Positions 25,440 to 37,561 of a stretch of 64,000 nt of DNA are shown piece after piece. The stretch spans positions 20,434 through 84,433 of the forward strand of contig MNCI01025182.1 in the NCBI GenBank assembly GCA_015680685.1, given 5' to 3'. A model generated the notes under the pieces. That model was not told the DNA's origin. It made no database searches and worked only from the letters and a program-made list of their open reading frames with translations. Source of the stretch: Gnetum montanum (Eukaryota; Streptophyta; Gnetopsida; Gnetales; Gnetaceae). A program made the position numbers and the translations under genes. The first letter of the stretch is position 1. Each line of letters opens with the position of its first letter.

Positions 25440-27560
25440 TTTTGGTTGTTTCGTGCACTATCTAGGACTTAGTGAAAATCATTCAAATCATTGGAATGAA
25501 CATAATAGTCATATCACATCTTACAATTACTACAACAATATTAATAAGAACACTACATTTTTATTTTTTTCTAACATAAAATGTCTTCTCACTTGAGTGA
25601 TTTCCTGCCCAAGTCTGATGTAGTACATCCACTAGTGCCTCAACAATATTGAGTGGTACATGCTATCCTAATGAGTATGTAACAAATTGCACCTTCATCC
25701 TATACTAGGATAAAAAACTATGGTGGTGTGACATGGAGGACAACATTGTGTTGCCACCTAACCAATCCATTCCTACAATCCTCCAACAAATGTTTATACG
25801 ATTGGATATCTAGGGACTTCATGTTGAGTATGTTGTACAAGATAGTGATGCAAGGGATTATTGTTCCACTGAGGCATAACATCTTAGGGATCACGAGTTA
25901 GAATAGTGTTATGAATTTGCAAAGAGAAAAGGACTTAATGATTTTCCATTCTTATTATATCAAAAATATGGTGAAGAGCCCTTCTCTAGGGGTTTTCCAT
26001 GTAGTGAAATTCCTCTTTTTAACTTCAGTGAAGGAGGTCAAAATCAGAACTTATAGTCCACAATTCACAATCCTAGTTATGGTAAGAATGGATCCAAGCA
26101 CAAGAAAGGATCCATAGGGGTAAGTCAAGTTAGGGATGTAGACAAGAAGCAAGATCATGATCATGATCACAATTACTAAAGAGGTGGTAGCAAGCACCAT
26201 GATGGTGTTAGTCATCCTTCCACTTTACCTTCATCATCATCCTCTCCTTCTTTTGGCTTTGATTGCAACTGTAAGGGGTGTGACCATGATGAAGGTGACT
26301 AATGAGATCGAAATGATTAAAGGGACCATCAGGTAAGGCAAAACTAGGGATGCAAGCATTCAAGAGAGATGCAACACCATGAATGAATGAATAGTAGAGG
26401 GCATTGTAGGCACCAAAATCAAGGCCTTAGTGAGCATTTTCTTGCTACCTAAAGCATGCTAAACATTGCATAGGTAGTACAAATTCCAACAAGGCATGTA
26501 AAGGATAGTTGGATCAAAAAACTAAATATGAACAATATCCCTGTGTTCGAAGGGGGATATAACTCAGATTTGTAGAACCAGCTCCAAGATTTCCAAGATG
26601 CATGTGCCTTGCAAAACATAGAGAATGAATGGTAAAAACTTAAGTTGTTCCCATGGACACTCATTTAAGAAGTAGAAAACTGGTATTGATACTTAGAACC
26701 AAAATCTATTAGCCAATGGAGTACAATGATTAAATTGTTTAATTATAAATGTTAAACATAATCCAAAGTGTCCAACTTGAGAAGGTATATCCAAGGATGA
26801 AAATAAGAAACACACAAACCCTTGGATGCTGCCATCAATTGATATTATTCCTTAATGCATAGATGTCTTGGCCATGGTTATTCTCAACTAGATCAACTTC
26901 ATTACATTTTAGACACTCTTCTATCTAAAATGAGAAGAACCCTTGGCATCTATGCCCAAGGATGATTATCTGAGTTAAGTACCCGTCAAATCCAAAGATT
27001 GATTGAGTACATAGCTAAAGAGAAAGGTGAATTGAGAAAATGAGAAAGTATATAGGAGTATAATCATGATCCTTCCATTTTAAAGAGGGATGTTTGATGT
27101 TATGATAGTGAGGAATAATCAACACTTGATGAGGTGTCAAATAGGAAAGCCTTGTAGCTTCAAAAATTTCAATCTAAAATTATGGCCAAGGTCAATCATT
27201 TATGAGACTTCATGGATAAAAAATTTCAAGTTGTCCTAAAAATTGCTGAAGAGTCCAAAGAATGAAGGAGTGATCGTGAATGTAGGAGGTGCAAAGAAGT
27301 TGAACGTGCTTATCAGAAAGGTAAGGGAAAGATTGCTGCAAGAGAAGAAGTTGCAGGAAGAAAATCAGATGATGATGGTGGGTGTGATGTCTGCCAGTAT
27401 GAACATCCTATGGGATGTTGCCCCATAGTGTCACACTTATAGGAGTCTAGGATGTATGCTTTGAATCCATGACTAACTCAAAGGAAAACATCCAAAAGAT
27501 TACCTTATCCTCAAGGTAATTCTAGGTAGTTTCATTAGCAACAATAATATTATCCAAGTG
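25440..27560 (+). pseudogene. gag relic of element F
   Basis: Heavily broken coding region. The clearest part is 27200-27425, with a basic stretch followed by GGCDVCQYEHPMGCCPIVSH, homologous to the Cys/His piece in G's gag. A gag-like part lies near 26440-27010. Stops are frequent in all frames; only the position after the 5' LTR and the homology with G support the call. Confidence 0.45.
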
Positions 27561-28059
27561 GAACTCCACTGTAGCCATATGAGCAATATCAACAATGGTA
27601 GTAACCATAGTCATGGGCACTAGCATCACCAAGGTAGAAATACCCTTACCGACAACCTGATCCATATGGGTATTATGTTTAGCAAACCTTATTTCCATGT
27701 GACTTCTCTAGTCACATTTCTACTTTCTAATCTCACTACCATTCTTCTAATTATTATTAAACTCATTCTCTACAAGCAAGAAGGGATGCCACCTTTTACC
27801 CTTATTGTCCTTTTGTTCCTACACTTCTTCCTCCTCTAGCCACATAACTACCACCTACTCCACCTATGCAAGGTGAACTCCTCACTCAACCATAACAACA
27901 CAATGTTACCAAGGTTGTTAATCTACAATTGGTTCATCAATTGAGTGGTTTAGATACTTGATCAAAGAAAAGACTTTTCTTTTGATCATGTAGTCCACCT
28001 AAGCCCTCAAATACACATGCACTTGAGAACCCTATTCCTCTGTCTTCCTTTGTATCAAA

Positions 28060-28470
28060 TTCTTTTAAGTTTCCTTCAAACCAAACATTACCAAGGATCC
28101 ATATTATGATGCTTACTCACATTGTATTTGATTGGATCCATGCTGGAAACCTTCCCAAAAAGTTAGCAAATCTTGAAAGTCCTATAATCTATTTGCATAT
28201 TGCTAGGAATGAACCATGCCAAGCTCTTCTTGACTTATGTTACAATGTCAACCTAATCTCTCATGAGATGTACACTACCTAGAACCTACCTTCTTTAAAG
28301 AAGAGCAATATCATATTAGAATTGGCAAACTAGTCCATCACTGTTCCATTGGGATTGGTACTATTTGTGGGTGGTCTTATCCTATTGATTTCCTAGTGAT
28401 CAAAGTGGAGAATTGAAAAGGGGACTTCCTAATTATCATGGAAAGAGTATGGTTAAGCACCGTTGATGCA
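28060..28470 (+). pseudogene. Retroviral-type aspartic protease relic of F
   Basis: PIIYLHIARNEPCQALLDL is followed by CYNVNLIS at about 28223-28260. The usual active-site block is LLDLGASVNLLP; here the GAS part reads CYN, so the protease is inactive. Downstream LWVVLSY-type residues and a WIGRVWLSTVDARMD-like end fit the domain but are in mixed frames. Confidence 0.5.
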
Positions 28471-28979
28471 AGAATGGACATTAGAGATCTTTCCTTGGAA
28501 ATATCCAAAGAACACCCAATGGTTGATTGTTGATTCTAAGAGGTTCTATGCATTATGTACAATGATACATAGTGCAATTGTATGCAAAAACTCTAGGCAG
28601 TGAAATAAGTATATATCTTTACATGCAAGTAGTGTGCACTGGAAGAAAAAATTCAAAGATTTTTGTATGTAGCAGCTACAAAAGAGGAGGGCACCCAATG
28701 GTTGATTGTTGATTCTAAGAGTAGCACACTTTGAATGGAACCAACTAAGAGCCTAACATGTGCATATTTCGTAGGCATTGATGAACTAGAACAAGTTCAT
28801 CACCAACTCTCTGATGATGAAAATGATGATACTTATTAGGAAGAGCTGGAAATTCCAAAAATCTCAAGCAAGAGTCCCTTGAACTAAAACTTGTATCAGC
28901 TAGCATGGAATATGTGATCTCAAAAAGTGGAAATTTGATCATAATTAATGCAAATTTTACTCTAGAATAGAAAAAGATG

Positions 28980-29700
28980 TTGTTGAATGTGGTTGAAAAA
29001 TGAGCAGTAGCTTTTGCCTAATCATATCCTAAACTCATAGGGATTGATCCTAGGATATGCTAGCATCACATCTACACTAATTTAGCTATGAAGGCAAAGA
29101 GGTAGCTAGAGAGGTGATTGAACCCCAAACTAAAGTAGATCATGAAAGAGGAAATTGAACAACTCCTCAAGGTAGGCATCATTTATTCCATTGTAGATAG
29201 TGAGTGGGTTAGTCCACTTGTTATTGTGCCCAAGAAAGGTGGAAAGTGGTAGGTCTACATAAAATTTCAACTATTGAATATGATAACATTCAAGGACCAT
29301 TTTCCATTATCATTTGTTGATAAGTGTTAGACACAATATCTAGGAAATGTTACTATAGTTTCCTAGATGGTTATAGTGGCTATAACCAAATCCAAATTGC
29401 ACCAAAGGACCAAGCCAAGATAACATTCACGAATCCTTAGAGGACTTTTGCATATTGTAAGATGCCTTTTGTTCTATGTAATGCCCTTGCTACCTTTCAA
29501 TGCCTGGTTCTAAGAATTTTTCAATAGTAAATTGGTAGTGGTATGGAAGTCTTCATGGATGACTTCTCCACCTATGGAGCTACATTTTAGCAAGCCTTGG
29601 ACTTCCTTAAGAAAGTACTGAGATGATGTGTTGAGACAAAAATTAGGCTTAACAAGAAAAAAAGTCATCTAATGGTTCAATAAGGCATTGTATTAGGGCA
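28980..29700 (+). pseudogene. Reverse transcriptase relic of F
   Basis: MKEEIEQLLKVGIIYSIVDS and EWVSPLVIVPKKGGKW (29140-29250), then a palm block VFMDDFSTYG at about 29547-29578 with both catalytic Asp residues, then FLKKVLRxCVE and GHRISKGGIKVDSKKI (29690-29745). Stops and at least two frameshifts. The enzyme would copy element RNA into DNA. Confidence 0.75.
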
Positions 29701-29749
29701 TAGAATATCAAAAGGAGGAATTAAGGTTGACTCCAAAAAGATAAGAGTC

Positions 29750-30523
29750 ATCCAAGGAATAACCTGCCAACCAAAAACTATCAAAGATGTTTAATCATTC
29801 CTTGGAGATATTGGCTACTGCTAGCAATTCATAGAGAATTTCTCTAAAATCACAAAACCATTGTTAGAACTAAAAAGGAAATATGATCCATTTGTTTGGA
29901 TCATGAAATGTGAACAATAATTCCAATAGTTAAAAGAGAAACTTGTAGAAACCCCAATCCTACAAGCACTCGACTAGTTTAGATCATTTCATTTTATGAC
30001 AGATGCATCAAATTATGCCTTGGAAGCTATGCTTATGCAGTTGGATGATAAGAAACATCGATATTACATCCATTGTGCTAGTTGAAGCATTATGGATGCA
30101 CAATTGAACTACACCACCATAGAAAAAGAATTGATGGTAATGGTGTTCTTTCTAGAAACGTTTAGGCATTATGTGCTTGGATACAAAGTGTTTGTGTACA
30201 TAGATCATAGTGCCATTCTCTTCCTAATGAACAAGCCAACAGTGAGCCCCCATGTCATATGGTGGCTGGTGATCTTACAAGAATTTGATCTCATGATGAT
30301 AGATCGAAAGGGCATTGAGAATGTGGTTGCTGATCACTTATCTCCATTACGATGGGACAACAAAGAGGAAGAAAGCCCACTATTTGATATGTTTTCTAAC
30401 AAACTCCTCTTTGCTAATGCTATAACTGAACAATTTTCCAATGAGCCTAAATGGTATGATGGAATTCTCACCTATCTTCTAACCCAAGAGATGCCACAAG
30501 GGTTGGACCACCAGAAGAAATAG
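29750..30523 (+). pseudogene. RNase H relic of F
   Basis: The connection segment (KPLLELKRKYDPFVW near 29860) leads to FHFMTDASNYALEAMLMQ (about 29988), the RNase H start with its Asp, and to the long open part 30092-30523: MDAQLNYTTIEKELMVMVFF, FRHYVLGYKVFVYIDHSAI and IDRKGIENVVADHLSPL. These match the Ty3/gypsy RNase H consensus from the ExE part to the final NxVADxLS block. The upstream half has stops. Confidence 0.75.
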
Positions 30524-30529
30524 CAATTT

Positions 30530-31720
30530 CTTCACCAAGTAAAATGCTTTATGGAGATCAACAGATACTTCTACAAGGTGTGCACTAATGGCCTAGTTCA
30601 ATGATATGTACCTGATATTAATCAATTGCATGTTCTCCAAGATGCTCATGAAGGTCCATGTGGAGGTCACTATGCTAGGAGACACACAACCATTGAGATC
30701 TTGATGACAGGGTACTATTGACCAACAATCTTTAGGGATGTTCATCAATATGTCCACTATTGTGAACGATGCCAACGAGATGATGGAATGACTACTCAAA
30801 TGAAGGAACCTCAATAATGGATTCAACCATTAGAACCCTTTGACATATGGGACATTGACTTCATGGGTCCCATCACACCCATGTCAAATGAAAAGATGTA
30901 CATCATAGTTGCTGTTGACTATTATATGAAATGGGCAAAAGTAGCAGTTGTTATCAACTATACATCTTCTACTATTGCTTAATTTGTACAACAAAATGTT
31001 GTAAATAGGTTTGGTGTGCCAAATGCATTACTTTTTGATAATGGAACTCACTTTATAGGCACTACCTTTCGGAAGCTCATGCAACACCTAGGGGTTGAAC
31101 ATAAACTCACAACATCCTATCAATCCCAAGCCAATGGTTAAGCTGAGGTTACCAATAGGAAAATCAAAAGGATTCTAACAAAAACTGTTAACAAATATAG
31201 GAAAGACTAGAGCAAAAAACTTATCAATGCCCTTTGGGCTTACTGCTCAACATGAAAACTTCCTATAGGCTACTCTTCCTAAGAGCTTGTGTACAAAAAA
31301 TTACAAATACTTCTTATTCAATCCAAGCTCCATACACTATCAACAACCTACAACCTCAACCTCAACTTGAGTCTAGCACAAAAAGAAAGATTGATGAATC
31401 TCAACTTGCTAAATGAGAATTGATTGGTGGCCTTATCATCTAACAAGTTGCACAAGGCATATAACAAGAAGCATCATGACCTTAAAATCAGGAAATTCAA
31501 ATTTAACCAAGAGATAAGGTTCTCTACTGGAACCCCACACATGTACCTCAGTGAACTAAGTTCCAAACATTGTGGAAAGGACCTTATATAATTTATGAAA
31601 CTTTTCCTTTTGGGGCCCTTATGATCTACAAACTTGAGAGCCCAAAGAAGAAACAACTGGTCAACATACAATAAGTCAAACCTTTCCATGAGCATAAGCT
31701 AGTAAATACAAAAAATGCCT
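30530..31720 (+). pseudogene. Integrase relic of F
   Basis: HEGPCGGHYARRHTTIEIL and VHYCERCQRDDG give the HHCC zinc-binding part (30640-30785). The catalytic core shows FDIWDIDFMGPI (30835), AVDYYMKWAKVAV (30915) and LLFDNGTHF (31030), with the third acidic residue in AEVTNRKIK (31140). An in-frame stop falls near each block. The tail to 31720 contains a FLILWNPTHVPQ-type region in mixed frames. Inserts element DNA into the genome; inactive here. Confidence 0.75.
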
Positions 31721-33791
31721 CATTGGATGGACAACCACACTCAATATTTTAGATCTCCTTCATTCAACTCAATCATGGGGAAGATGGCCATTCATGTTAA
31801 GTATATAAGTAGCTCAATTTTTTACCATTTTTGTTTTACACATTTTTGTTTTGCAAACTTTTTGCTGTACACATTCTTTATTTTACATCTTCTTGTTTTC
31901 ATGTTATTAATCTTCTCTAATTTTTTTACATCGTTTGTTAATTTTTGAATATTTTACACTTTCTTTTATATTTTATTTTATTCTAGTGTGATTTTCTAAC
32001 TTTTAGTTAATAAGTGCCAGGCACAGTGGTAATTCATTGCTTGATGGTGGTATGTACTATTTTGTTATTTGATTGTTGGTGTCTATATTCTAGCTTTGAA
32101 TTTTGTTACTAATAATGAGGATATGGTTTTATTTTTCATGCAATAGGCAATAAGTCCACAACATCCATCCATCTACAAACTCTATGGTTTTTCTTATTCT
32201 GGAAGTGTGTAGTTCTGTTTTCATTAACAAAACTATAATGAATTTGTAACTTTAGTAGTTTCTAGAATTGGAAAGGATTTAAAGGTTTGGATAGGGTGTG
32301 ACATCAAAGGGATTTGGTATTCTTTGTGCTTTTTTACTTGCTTGGGTGCATCTGTGTTTTCATGGATTTCTTATCATTCCATGTTGAGTAATAAAGAAAG
32401 TTGAATAAGTATTTGCATGGTGTGATTCTCTTCAACAAAAAAAAAAAGAGAAAGATGGAAACTCAAAACATGCCCCTTAGATACAATAAATGAATAATTC
32501 TTTGCATGGTGTAGTTCCCATTTCAAAAAAAGAAAAAAAAACTAATGGGAATTTAAAGCACATCCCTTAGACAAAATAAATGGGCTACAAGCACTAGTTA
32601 TGAGACTAGAAAGACATGTTACCCATGCCTAAAGGTCCCCTCTAACTAAGGCCTTTCCTCACTTCTTACTTTTCTTCTCTTCTCTAATAAGCAATAATGG
32701 TTATTCTATGGAAGTACCCTTGTGTCTTAGGGGGATGGACTAGTCTTAGAATGCCAATGCAAAGTCACTAAATATGGTTGGTTTTAGTTTAGACTAAGGA
32801 TAGATCTTTTCAAGTCATTTAACCATAAAATTCACAAGGGACTCCATGTAACCTTAATCTAGAACTCCATTCCACTCTCTCTCATCCATTTATGCTTTTC
32901 ATGTCTCACCTCATTTTTGATTTCATGTTCTTGTTCAATGTCCTAGTTTTATGTGTCAAAATTCTTAGGTAGTTTCTTCCAAGTTTTTGTACTTAACCTT
33001 TTGTAATCATTAATTATCCATAGGGCCCATGGACACCTAGGTTTAAAGTTATGCAAGGGTAATAAAAGGCCTATGCATACTTTGGAGAGGACCCACTTGC
33101 ATATCTTTTAGTTGGATTAGTTAAGTTATTTGTCCCTAGAAACTCTTACAATCAAATCCTTTTGTTTACCTCATCAATGACATTCAATTGTGCACATCTT
33201 CACAACCTTTTTTAGCGAACTTTTCTCTTTATTGTTGTGAATTCTTAAACCTTGTTAAAATATTTCATCCTATTTGAACATTTTCAAATTTAATGGACTG
33301 CTTATCCATTTCACCTTATTTGTTAGTCTCCCTACTCACACTCCTAAAGGAATCAATCTACCACAATCATAACCTAGCCAAGTGTAACCACCAATGATAC
33401 AAGGTACTTACCAGCTATTTGTTACATATTACATACTAATTTGTGATTATAGTGAAAATAATAAACTAGAAGTGAAACTATCTTCATCAAGGATGATGGG
33501 ATAGTACCATATGATAATGACTGTTCATGATTGTGGGATCTTCTCTCTCATTCTTTAGTTGTCAAGAGGCATTGGATGTTAGTTTTATTCAGGGTGTTCA
33601 CTTCTTTCATCATGAACATCCAAATTTTGTAAAGATTGTAACTTCATATACTTGGACACTTAGAGTCTATTTGTTCTATTTGAGTCCATTTGTATGTTAG
33701 TCAATAATCCCATACCTCTTGAATATTTTTTAAGGAACTTGTTCCTCCCCTTCTTCACTCGAGGAAAATTTTTCATTCAGTTGTGGGCGTA
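31721..33791 (+). other. Non-coding 3' region of F
   Basis: AT-rich, no domain. It includes a local duplication at about 32405-32590, where TTTGCATGGTGT...CAAAAAAA-AGA...CCCTTAGAYAMAATAAATG occurs twice about 105 bases apart. The end before the 3' LTR, GTTGTGGGCGTA, may be a weak polypurine tract. Confidence 0.5.
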
Positions 33792-34631
33792 TGATGATTC
33801 ATGCTCTGACATGCTTCGATATACCTAATATTGGAGCCTAATATGCATTATCGAATATCTAATATTGTAGGGTATATGCTGACCTATGAATCTAGCACTT
33901 AGGCTCATGATTTTGATATCAATTTTTTTCATAATTAGCAAAGCTTTTGTAGTTTGTTTTCTCTAGAGTTAGAATATTTTCTTAGTACCTACAGTAGGAG
34001 TCTGAGTGTGTATGAATCTTTATTTGAGCACTGATGTACCTGAGCATAGTAGTGTGATAGGAATAAAAATGAACCCTTTTGATCATCCTTGCAGCACTAA
34101 GAATATATTAATGTTTCCTTGATGCATTTAATATTCATGCACTTTATTTTCATGCACTTTGCTTTAATGCACTTTAATTAACTAATTAATTTTTACTTGT
34201 TAATGAACATAAGCATAACTACCTTGAGTATATGTGTGGCACTTGGTAACCCAAAAGTGCTTAACATTTGGTAATCCTATAGGGCTATTTGTGTTCAAGA
34301 TGTGTTCAGGAAAGTTAGATGAGTATTTGTGTTAGGCTAGCTAGGTAGTAGATGAATTAGATCTTAAATTACTTTACCTTTCATTCTTGTTGTAGGTGAT
34401 TAAACTTATAAAATACAAAATGATAAAAATCCCATGCCTCGGTTGCACTTAACCATATACTTGTACTTCACAAGTGGAACTGAGAAGACAATGAACATTC
34501 TCAACATCCATTTCACTTTCTAGAGGAACTAGTGGATTAGAGAACTATATGTCTGTGGAATTCAACTAGATCATGTGTGAATGACTTAGTGATTCATATG
34601 GTTAGGCATAGGGGTACCTCACCACTCATCA
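33792..34631 (+). repeat. 3' LTR of element F
   Basis: 840 bases, matching 24595-25418 by eye at about nine of ten positions. The TATA region reads CTATGAATCTAG near 33880 and is decayed. Followed by target duplication GCATG (34632-34636). Confidence 0.85.
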
Positions 34632-34636
34632 GCATG

Positions 34637-34977
34637 CAAAGTAAATCTAATCTAAGTAAAAGTACTTCAATGAATAAGAATCAATCTTGATCTTTATTAT
34701 CATTCATGGAATGTATCTAGGTACATTGCCACTCAAATAATATGCTATACAATTGACTTAGATCCACATTGCAGGCACTCATTGTCTATTCTCTAAGACT
34801 ATGACATAAAACTGCAAGTGTTTGACTACTCTATTGAATAACTTATTCCTAAACCATGCATCTAAGCACTATATTTATAGGCTGACACACATGCCACAAT
34901 ATCAAATATCTGATATCGCTTCTTGGGCCTCGATATCAGGTATTTCATATCGAAGCTAGAAAAAACATAGTTCATCA
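34637..34977 (-). repeat. Right LTR (5' LTR) of G, second part
   Basis: Continues the G LTR after element F, from CAAAGTAAATCTAATCTAAG to AGTTCATCA. Matches 18980-19388. Includes the minus-strand TATA box at 34872-34879. Confidence 0.8.
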
Positions 34978-35120
34978 CTTTTTCTTCTAGTAGCCTTAAA
35001 CTCCTAGTAATTGTTCCCTTCTAAAATATTTGAGTGCCTTTCAATAGGGATTGTGGAAGGGTGCTAGTCACATGGCTTCACAGTTTAAAATGGATACTAG
35101 GAGATGTGAGCATATGCGAG
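34978..35120 (-). repeat. Tandem-repeat array 2, right remainder
   Basis: TTCTAGTAGCCTTAAACTCC, TTGAGTGCCTTTCAATAGGG and GGGTGCTAGTCACATGG are the array 2 unit in correct order, showing that the array was continuous before G entered. Confidence 0.75.
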
Positions 35121-35419
35121 TTGTAGTCTATTATCATTAGCATGAGTGTGCATTTTTGTCAACATAAAACACATCTATGAGCGTGATGACACATTATCTA
35201 GATACATCAATAAAAAATTCACATTATACATACCCATGCCCTCACCAAGCACATCATAGGCTTTGTAATTGCCTAATGGAAACAATGGTAACCTTGTCTA
35301 GTGAGATTCTATGTATGATTAAATGTGACCATAACTTAAAGGGGGTTGGTAGGAATTGTGGGGTAGAATGTTACAACATGTAGGCCATAACTGTATCGAT
35401 AAATAGTTGCTATGGTTTT
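35121..35419. other. Spacer with no gene recognised
   Basis: AT-rich DNA between array 2 and the LTR of element B; nothing recognised. Confidence 0.35.
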
Positions 35420-35882
35420 TGTAACAACTGAAAACGTTGGTAGCTAGAATACTAAGAGGTTCATGGACACACAGCCTAACCCTGAGTCTGTGTGAGTCCC
35501 TATTGGAGGCAGAAATAGGGTGCCCTAAATAGTCTTATCAATCAAACAAGGACTTACTGGATGTAACTAGGGTGTAGCATGGTTAGTCACGATGCTGATG
35601 TGAAACGGTGCTAAGTGTTTGAGCAGTGTCAATGGTGTTGATGGGGTTAAGCGTAGTTAAGTTCTTGATAAAAAAAATGGTGCCAACATGTGGGGACCAC
35701 CACCTAAGCATAGTTTTAGGTGTGACTATGAGATGAAACAACAAAAAATGCAAATAAAATGCTAAAAATACAAAGAGAGAGAAAGAGAGAGAGAAATGGA
35801 ACACCAACCCAAATGGGGTTGAGCGTAGTTAATACCAAAAGGGGTTAGAAAGCATGCAATGTATAACAGGCATAGTGGATAG
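35420..35882 (-). repeat. Left LTR (3' LTR) of element B, first part
   Basis: TGTAACAACTGAAAACGTTG... to ...CATAGTGGATAG. It is a diverged relative of the LTR start of A: CTAAATAGTCTTATCAATCA and AAGGACTTACTGGATGT align with the A LTR at 36000-36030. It is cut at 35882 by element A and continues at 57099. The last five bases, GATAG, are the target duplication made by A. Confidence 0.7.
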
Positions 35883-37561
35883 TGTAGCGATCGAAAACAT
35901 TGGTGGCTGGAAGAACGCCAAGGTCGGCGGACACAACAGTTCCAACCCCGTGCCCGTGGGAGGGCAGTGCTAGGTGTGTGCAAACACGGGGTGCCTTGAA
36001 CAGTCTGGTTGATCAGACAGGGACTTACATCGAAGTCAATATAACCTTTTTCAATATAAACTATATGAGTTGTGAGATGGTGCTTATGGGTAGTTACAGC
36101 AGGAAAAGAAAGGGACTAAATAAAATGCAACAACAATGCGAAATAGTGAATAAACGTAAGTGCGACAATGATATGAGACGATGCTTGAAGGTAAATAAAA
36201 TAGAAATAATACAAGGAAGCCAGACAGTAGATAAGAGGTAACATAAGATACAGTTAGGAACATGCACTACTTTAGAGCTACAAATCTGTCTGGTCAGGGG
36301 GAATACAATCGGCTGCACGACGTGACAGAGTGCAAAAAGTTCCGAGGGTGATCGAAGTGTGTCGGGAAATAGGAATGGCTGCGCACTTGGGCGTAGACTT
36401 CACGTATATACAATGCGGATGGGATCCTACCAAGGTGGTAGAACGAGACCCCAAGCTTTATGCCAGCCGAGAGAGGTTACTTTTACAGATTGCTGGCCTC
36501 TCCTTTTCTTTTCCTTTTTGTGATATTGCAGGTATTTCCTTTTTTGTTTCAGTCAAGGAGACTCCCCTTTTCTTTTTTTTCGCATTCCTTTTTTGTGTTG
36601 TTTGATAGGCTATTTATAGGGTTGAAGGTAAGCAAAGGTGACCATTTGAATACTATGTGTCGCAAACTTGCGCCACCTTACTAGCGTTACTTGAGCCATT
36701 TGTAACCGTTGAGCTTGCAAGACCGTTGCGATGCGAGCAATAACTACGATCCTACTATGTCGCGACTGCACTGTCAGCTCCTAGAAGCATGTGCCAATGG
36801 CCTGATTGAGGTGGAGTGCATTGATGTCACATGGCCACCTACATGTCGTGCTATGTTTTGTGACATGGCTTGCTTAGCATGGCGTAGCACCTTGTCGCAT
36901 GTCCTGCCGTATGTCACATACTTGCTACATGATGCTACACTACGTAGCGTAGTGACTGTGATAGTTTTGCTGATTTTCAACTTATTCTACCATAGTGCAA
37001 GTTTTGTGGACTTTGCTGACTTCACCTTTCGAACCGCCTTCTGTCCCTTTCCGCAGGACTGCTACGCCTTGCTGCGCCATGTAGCTCAGCGTAGCGTAGC
37101 AGCAGACATGGTCCGTGGCTTCCTGACGAAAAGAGACATCACTGCAGAACTCGAGATTGGGCAAGGGAGGTGAGTAGTGAAGTTATAGCTATGCAACACC
37201 ATATGTCATCGCGTAGTGTAACATCTCGTTTCGCCATTGTTTTTTGAGGTTTGCTACGCTACACATCATAGCGTAGCAGACTTTGTGACTTAGAAAACTT
37301 GCTGAACTGCTTCTCCTATGCACCTAGGATACTGTCGCCAATTTTGGACACCATTTCTGAGTAGGCTGTTGGCTGTCCAGACTACTTTGACGGGTGGATA
37401 AGTTGGTATGGAACCCACCCATGCCTAAAGTAGAAAATTTACCGAACTGGCCGTCCTGGACTCAGAACGTTCTTTTCCCGATGGACTGCCGTGGTGCTGT
37501 GTAGATTACAAGAGCCTAGTGAAGCTAGGATGACCCCACATTTTTCTTTTAACATGTTTCA
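35883..37561 (-). repeat. Left LTR (3' LTR) of element A
   Basis: 1679 bases, about nine of ten identical by eye to 55405-57093. Contains a minus-strand TATA box (CTATAAATAG, reverse of 36610-36619) and many TAGCGTAG/CTACGCTA words between 36940 and 37280. Among these is a perfect hairpin with 10-base arms TGCTACGCTA (37252-37261) and TAGCGTAGCA (37269-37278) and a 7-base loop. ORFs in this stretch are not genes. Confidence 0.92.
36610..36619 (-). promoter_or_regulatory. TATA box in the A LTR
   Basis: CTATAAATAG on the minus strand. The same motif is kept in the other LTR at 56132-56141. It is the likely core promoter of the element, reading leftwards. Confidence 0.65.

Larger units (their letters stand above)
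24595..34631 (+). mobile_element. Ty3/gypsy retrotransposon F (Athila/Tat-like), 10 kb
   Basis: Complete element on the plus strand. The LTRs are 24595-25418 and 33792-34631, both TGATGA... to ...CTCATCA. A perfect 5-bp target duplication GCATG lies at 24590-24594 and 34632-34636. Domain order PR-RT-RNase H-IN identifies Ty3/gypsy; the polymerase block VFMDDFSTYG is typical of the Athila/Tat side of the family. All ORFs carry many stops. It sits inside the 5' LTR of its relative G in opposite orientation. Confidence 0.88.
18462..34977 (-). mobile_element. LTR retrotransposon G, non-autonomous, minus strand, interrupted by F
   Basis: The left LTR is 18462-19388. The right LTR starts at 24082, is broken at 24594 by element F, and resumes at about 34637-34977. 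Both run TGATG... to ...TTCATCA. On the minus strand this is the same LTR family as F. Between the LTRs (19389-24081) a gag relic remains but no PR, RT, RNase H or integrase, so it needed enzymes in trans. Flanks are ATCTT (18457-18461) and CTTTT (34978-34982), only three of five bases alike; if these are the target duplication it has decayed. Array 2 sequence continues across the insertion. Confidence 0.75.

Noticed and set aside
36709-37173. Plus-strand ORF of 154 codons as a gene
   Set aside because: Lies inside the A LTR; the other LTR has no equivalent frame, and no domain is seen.
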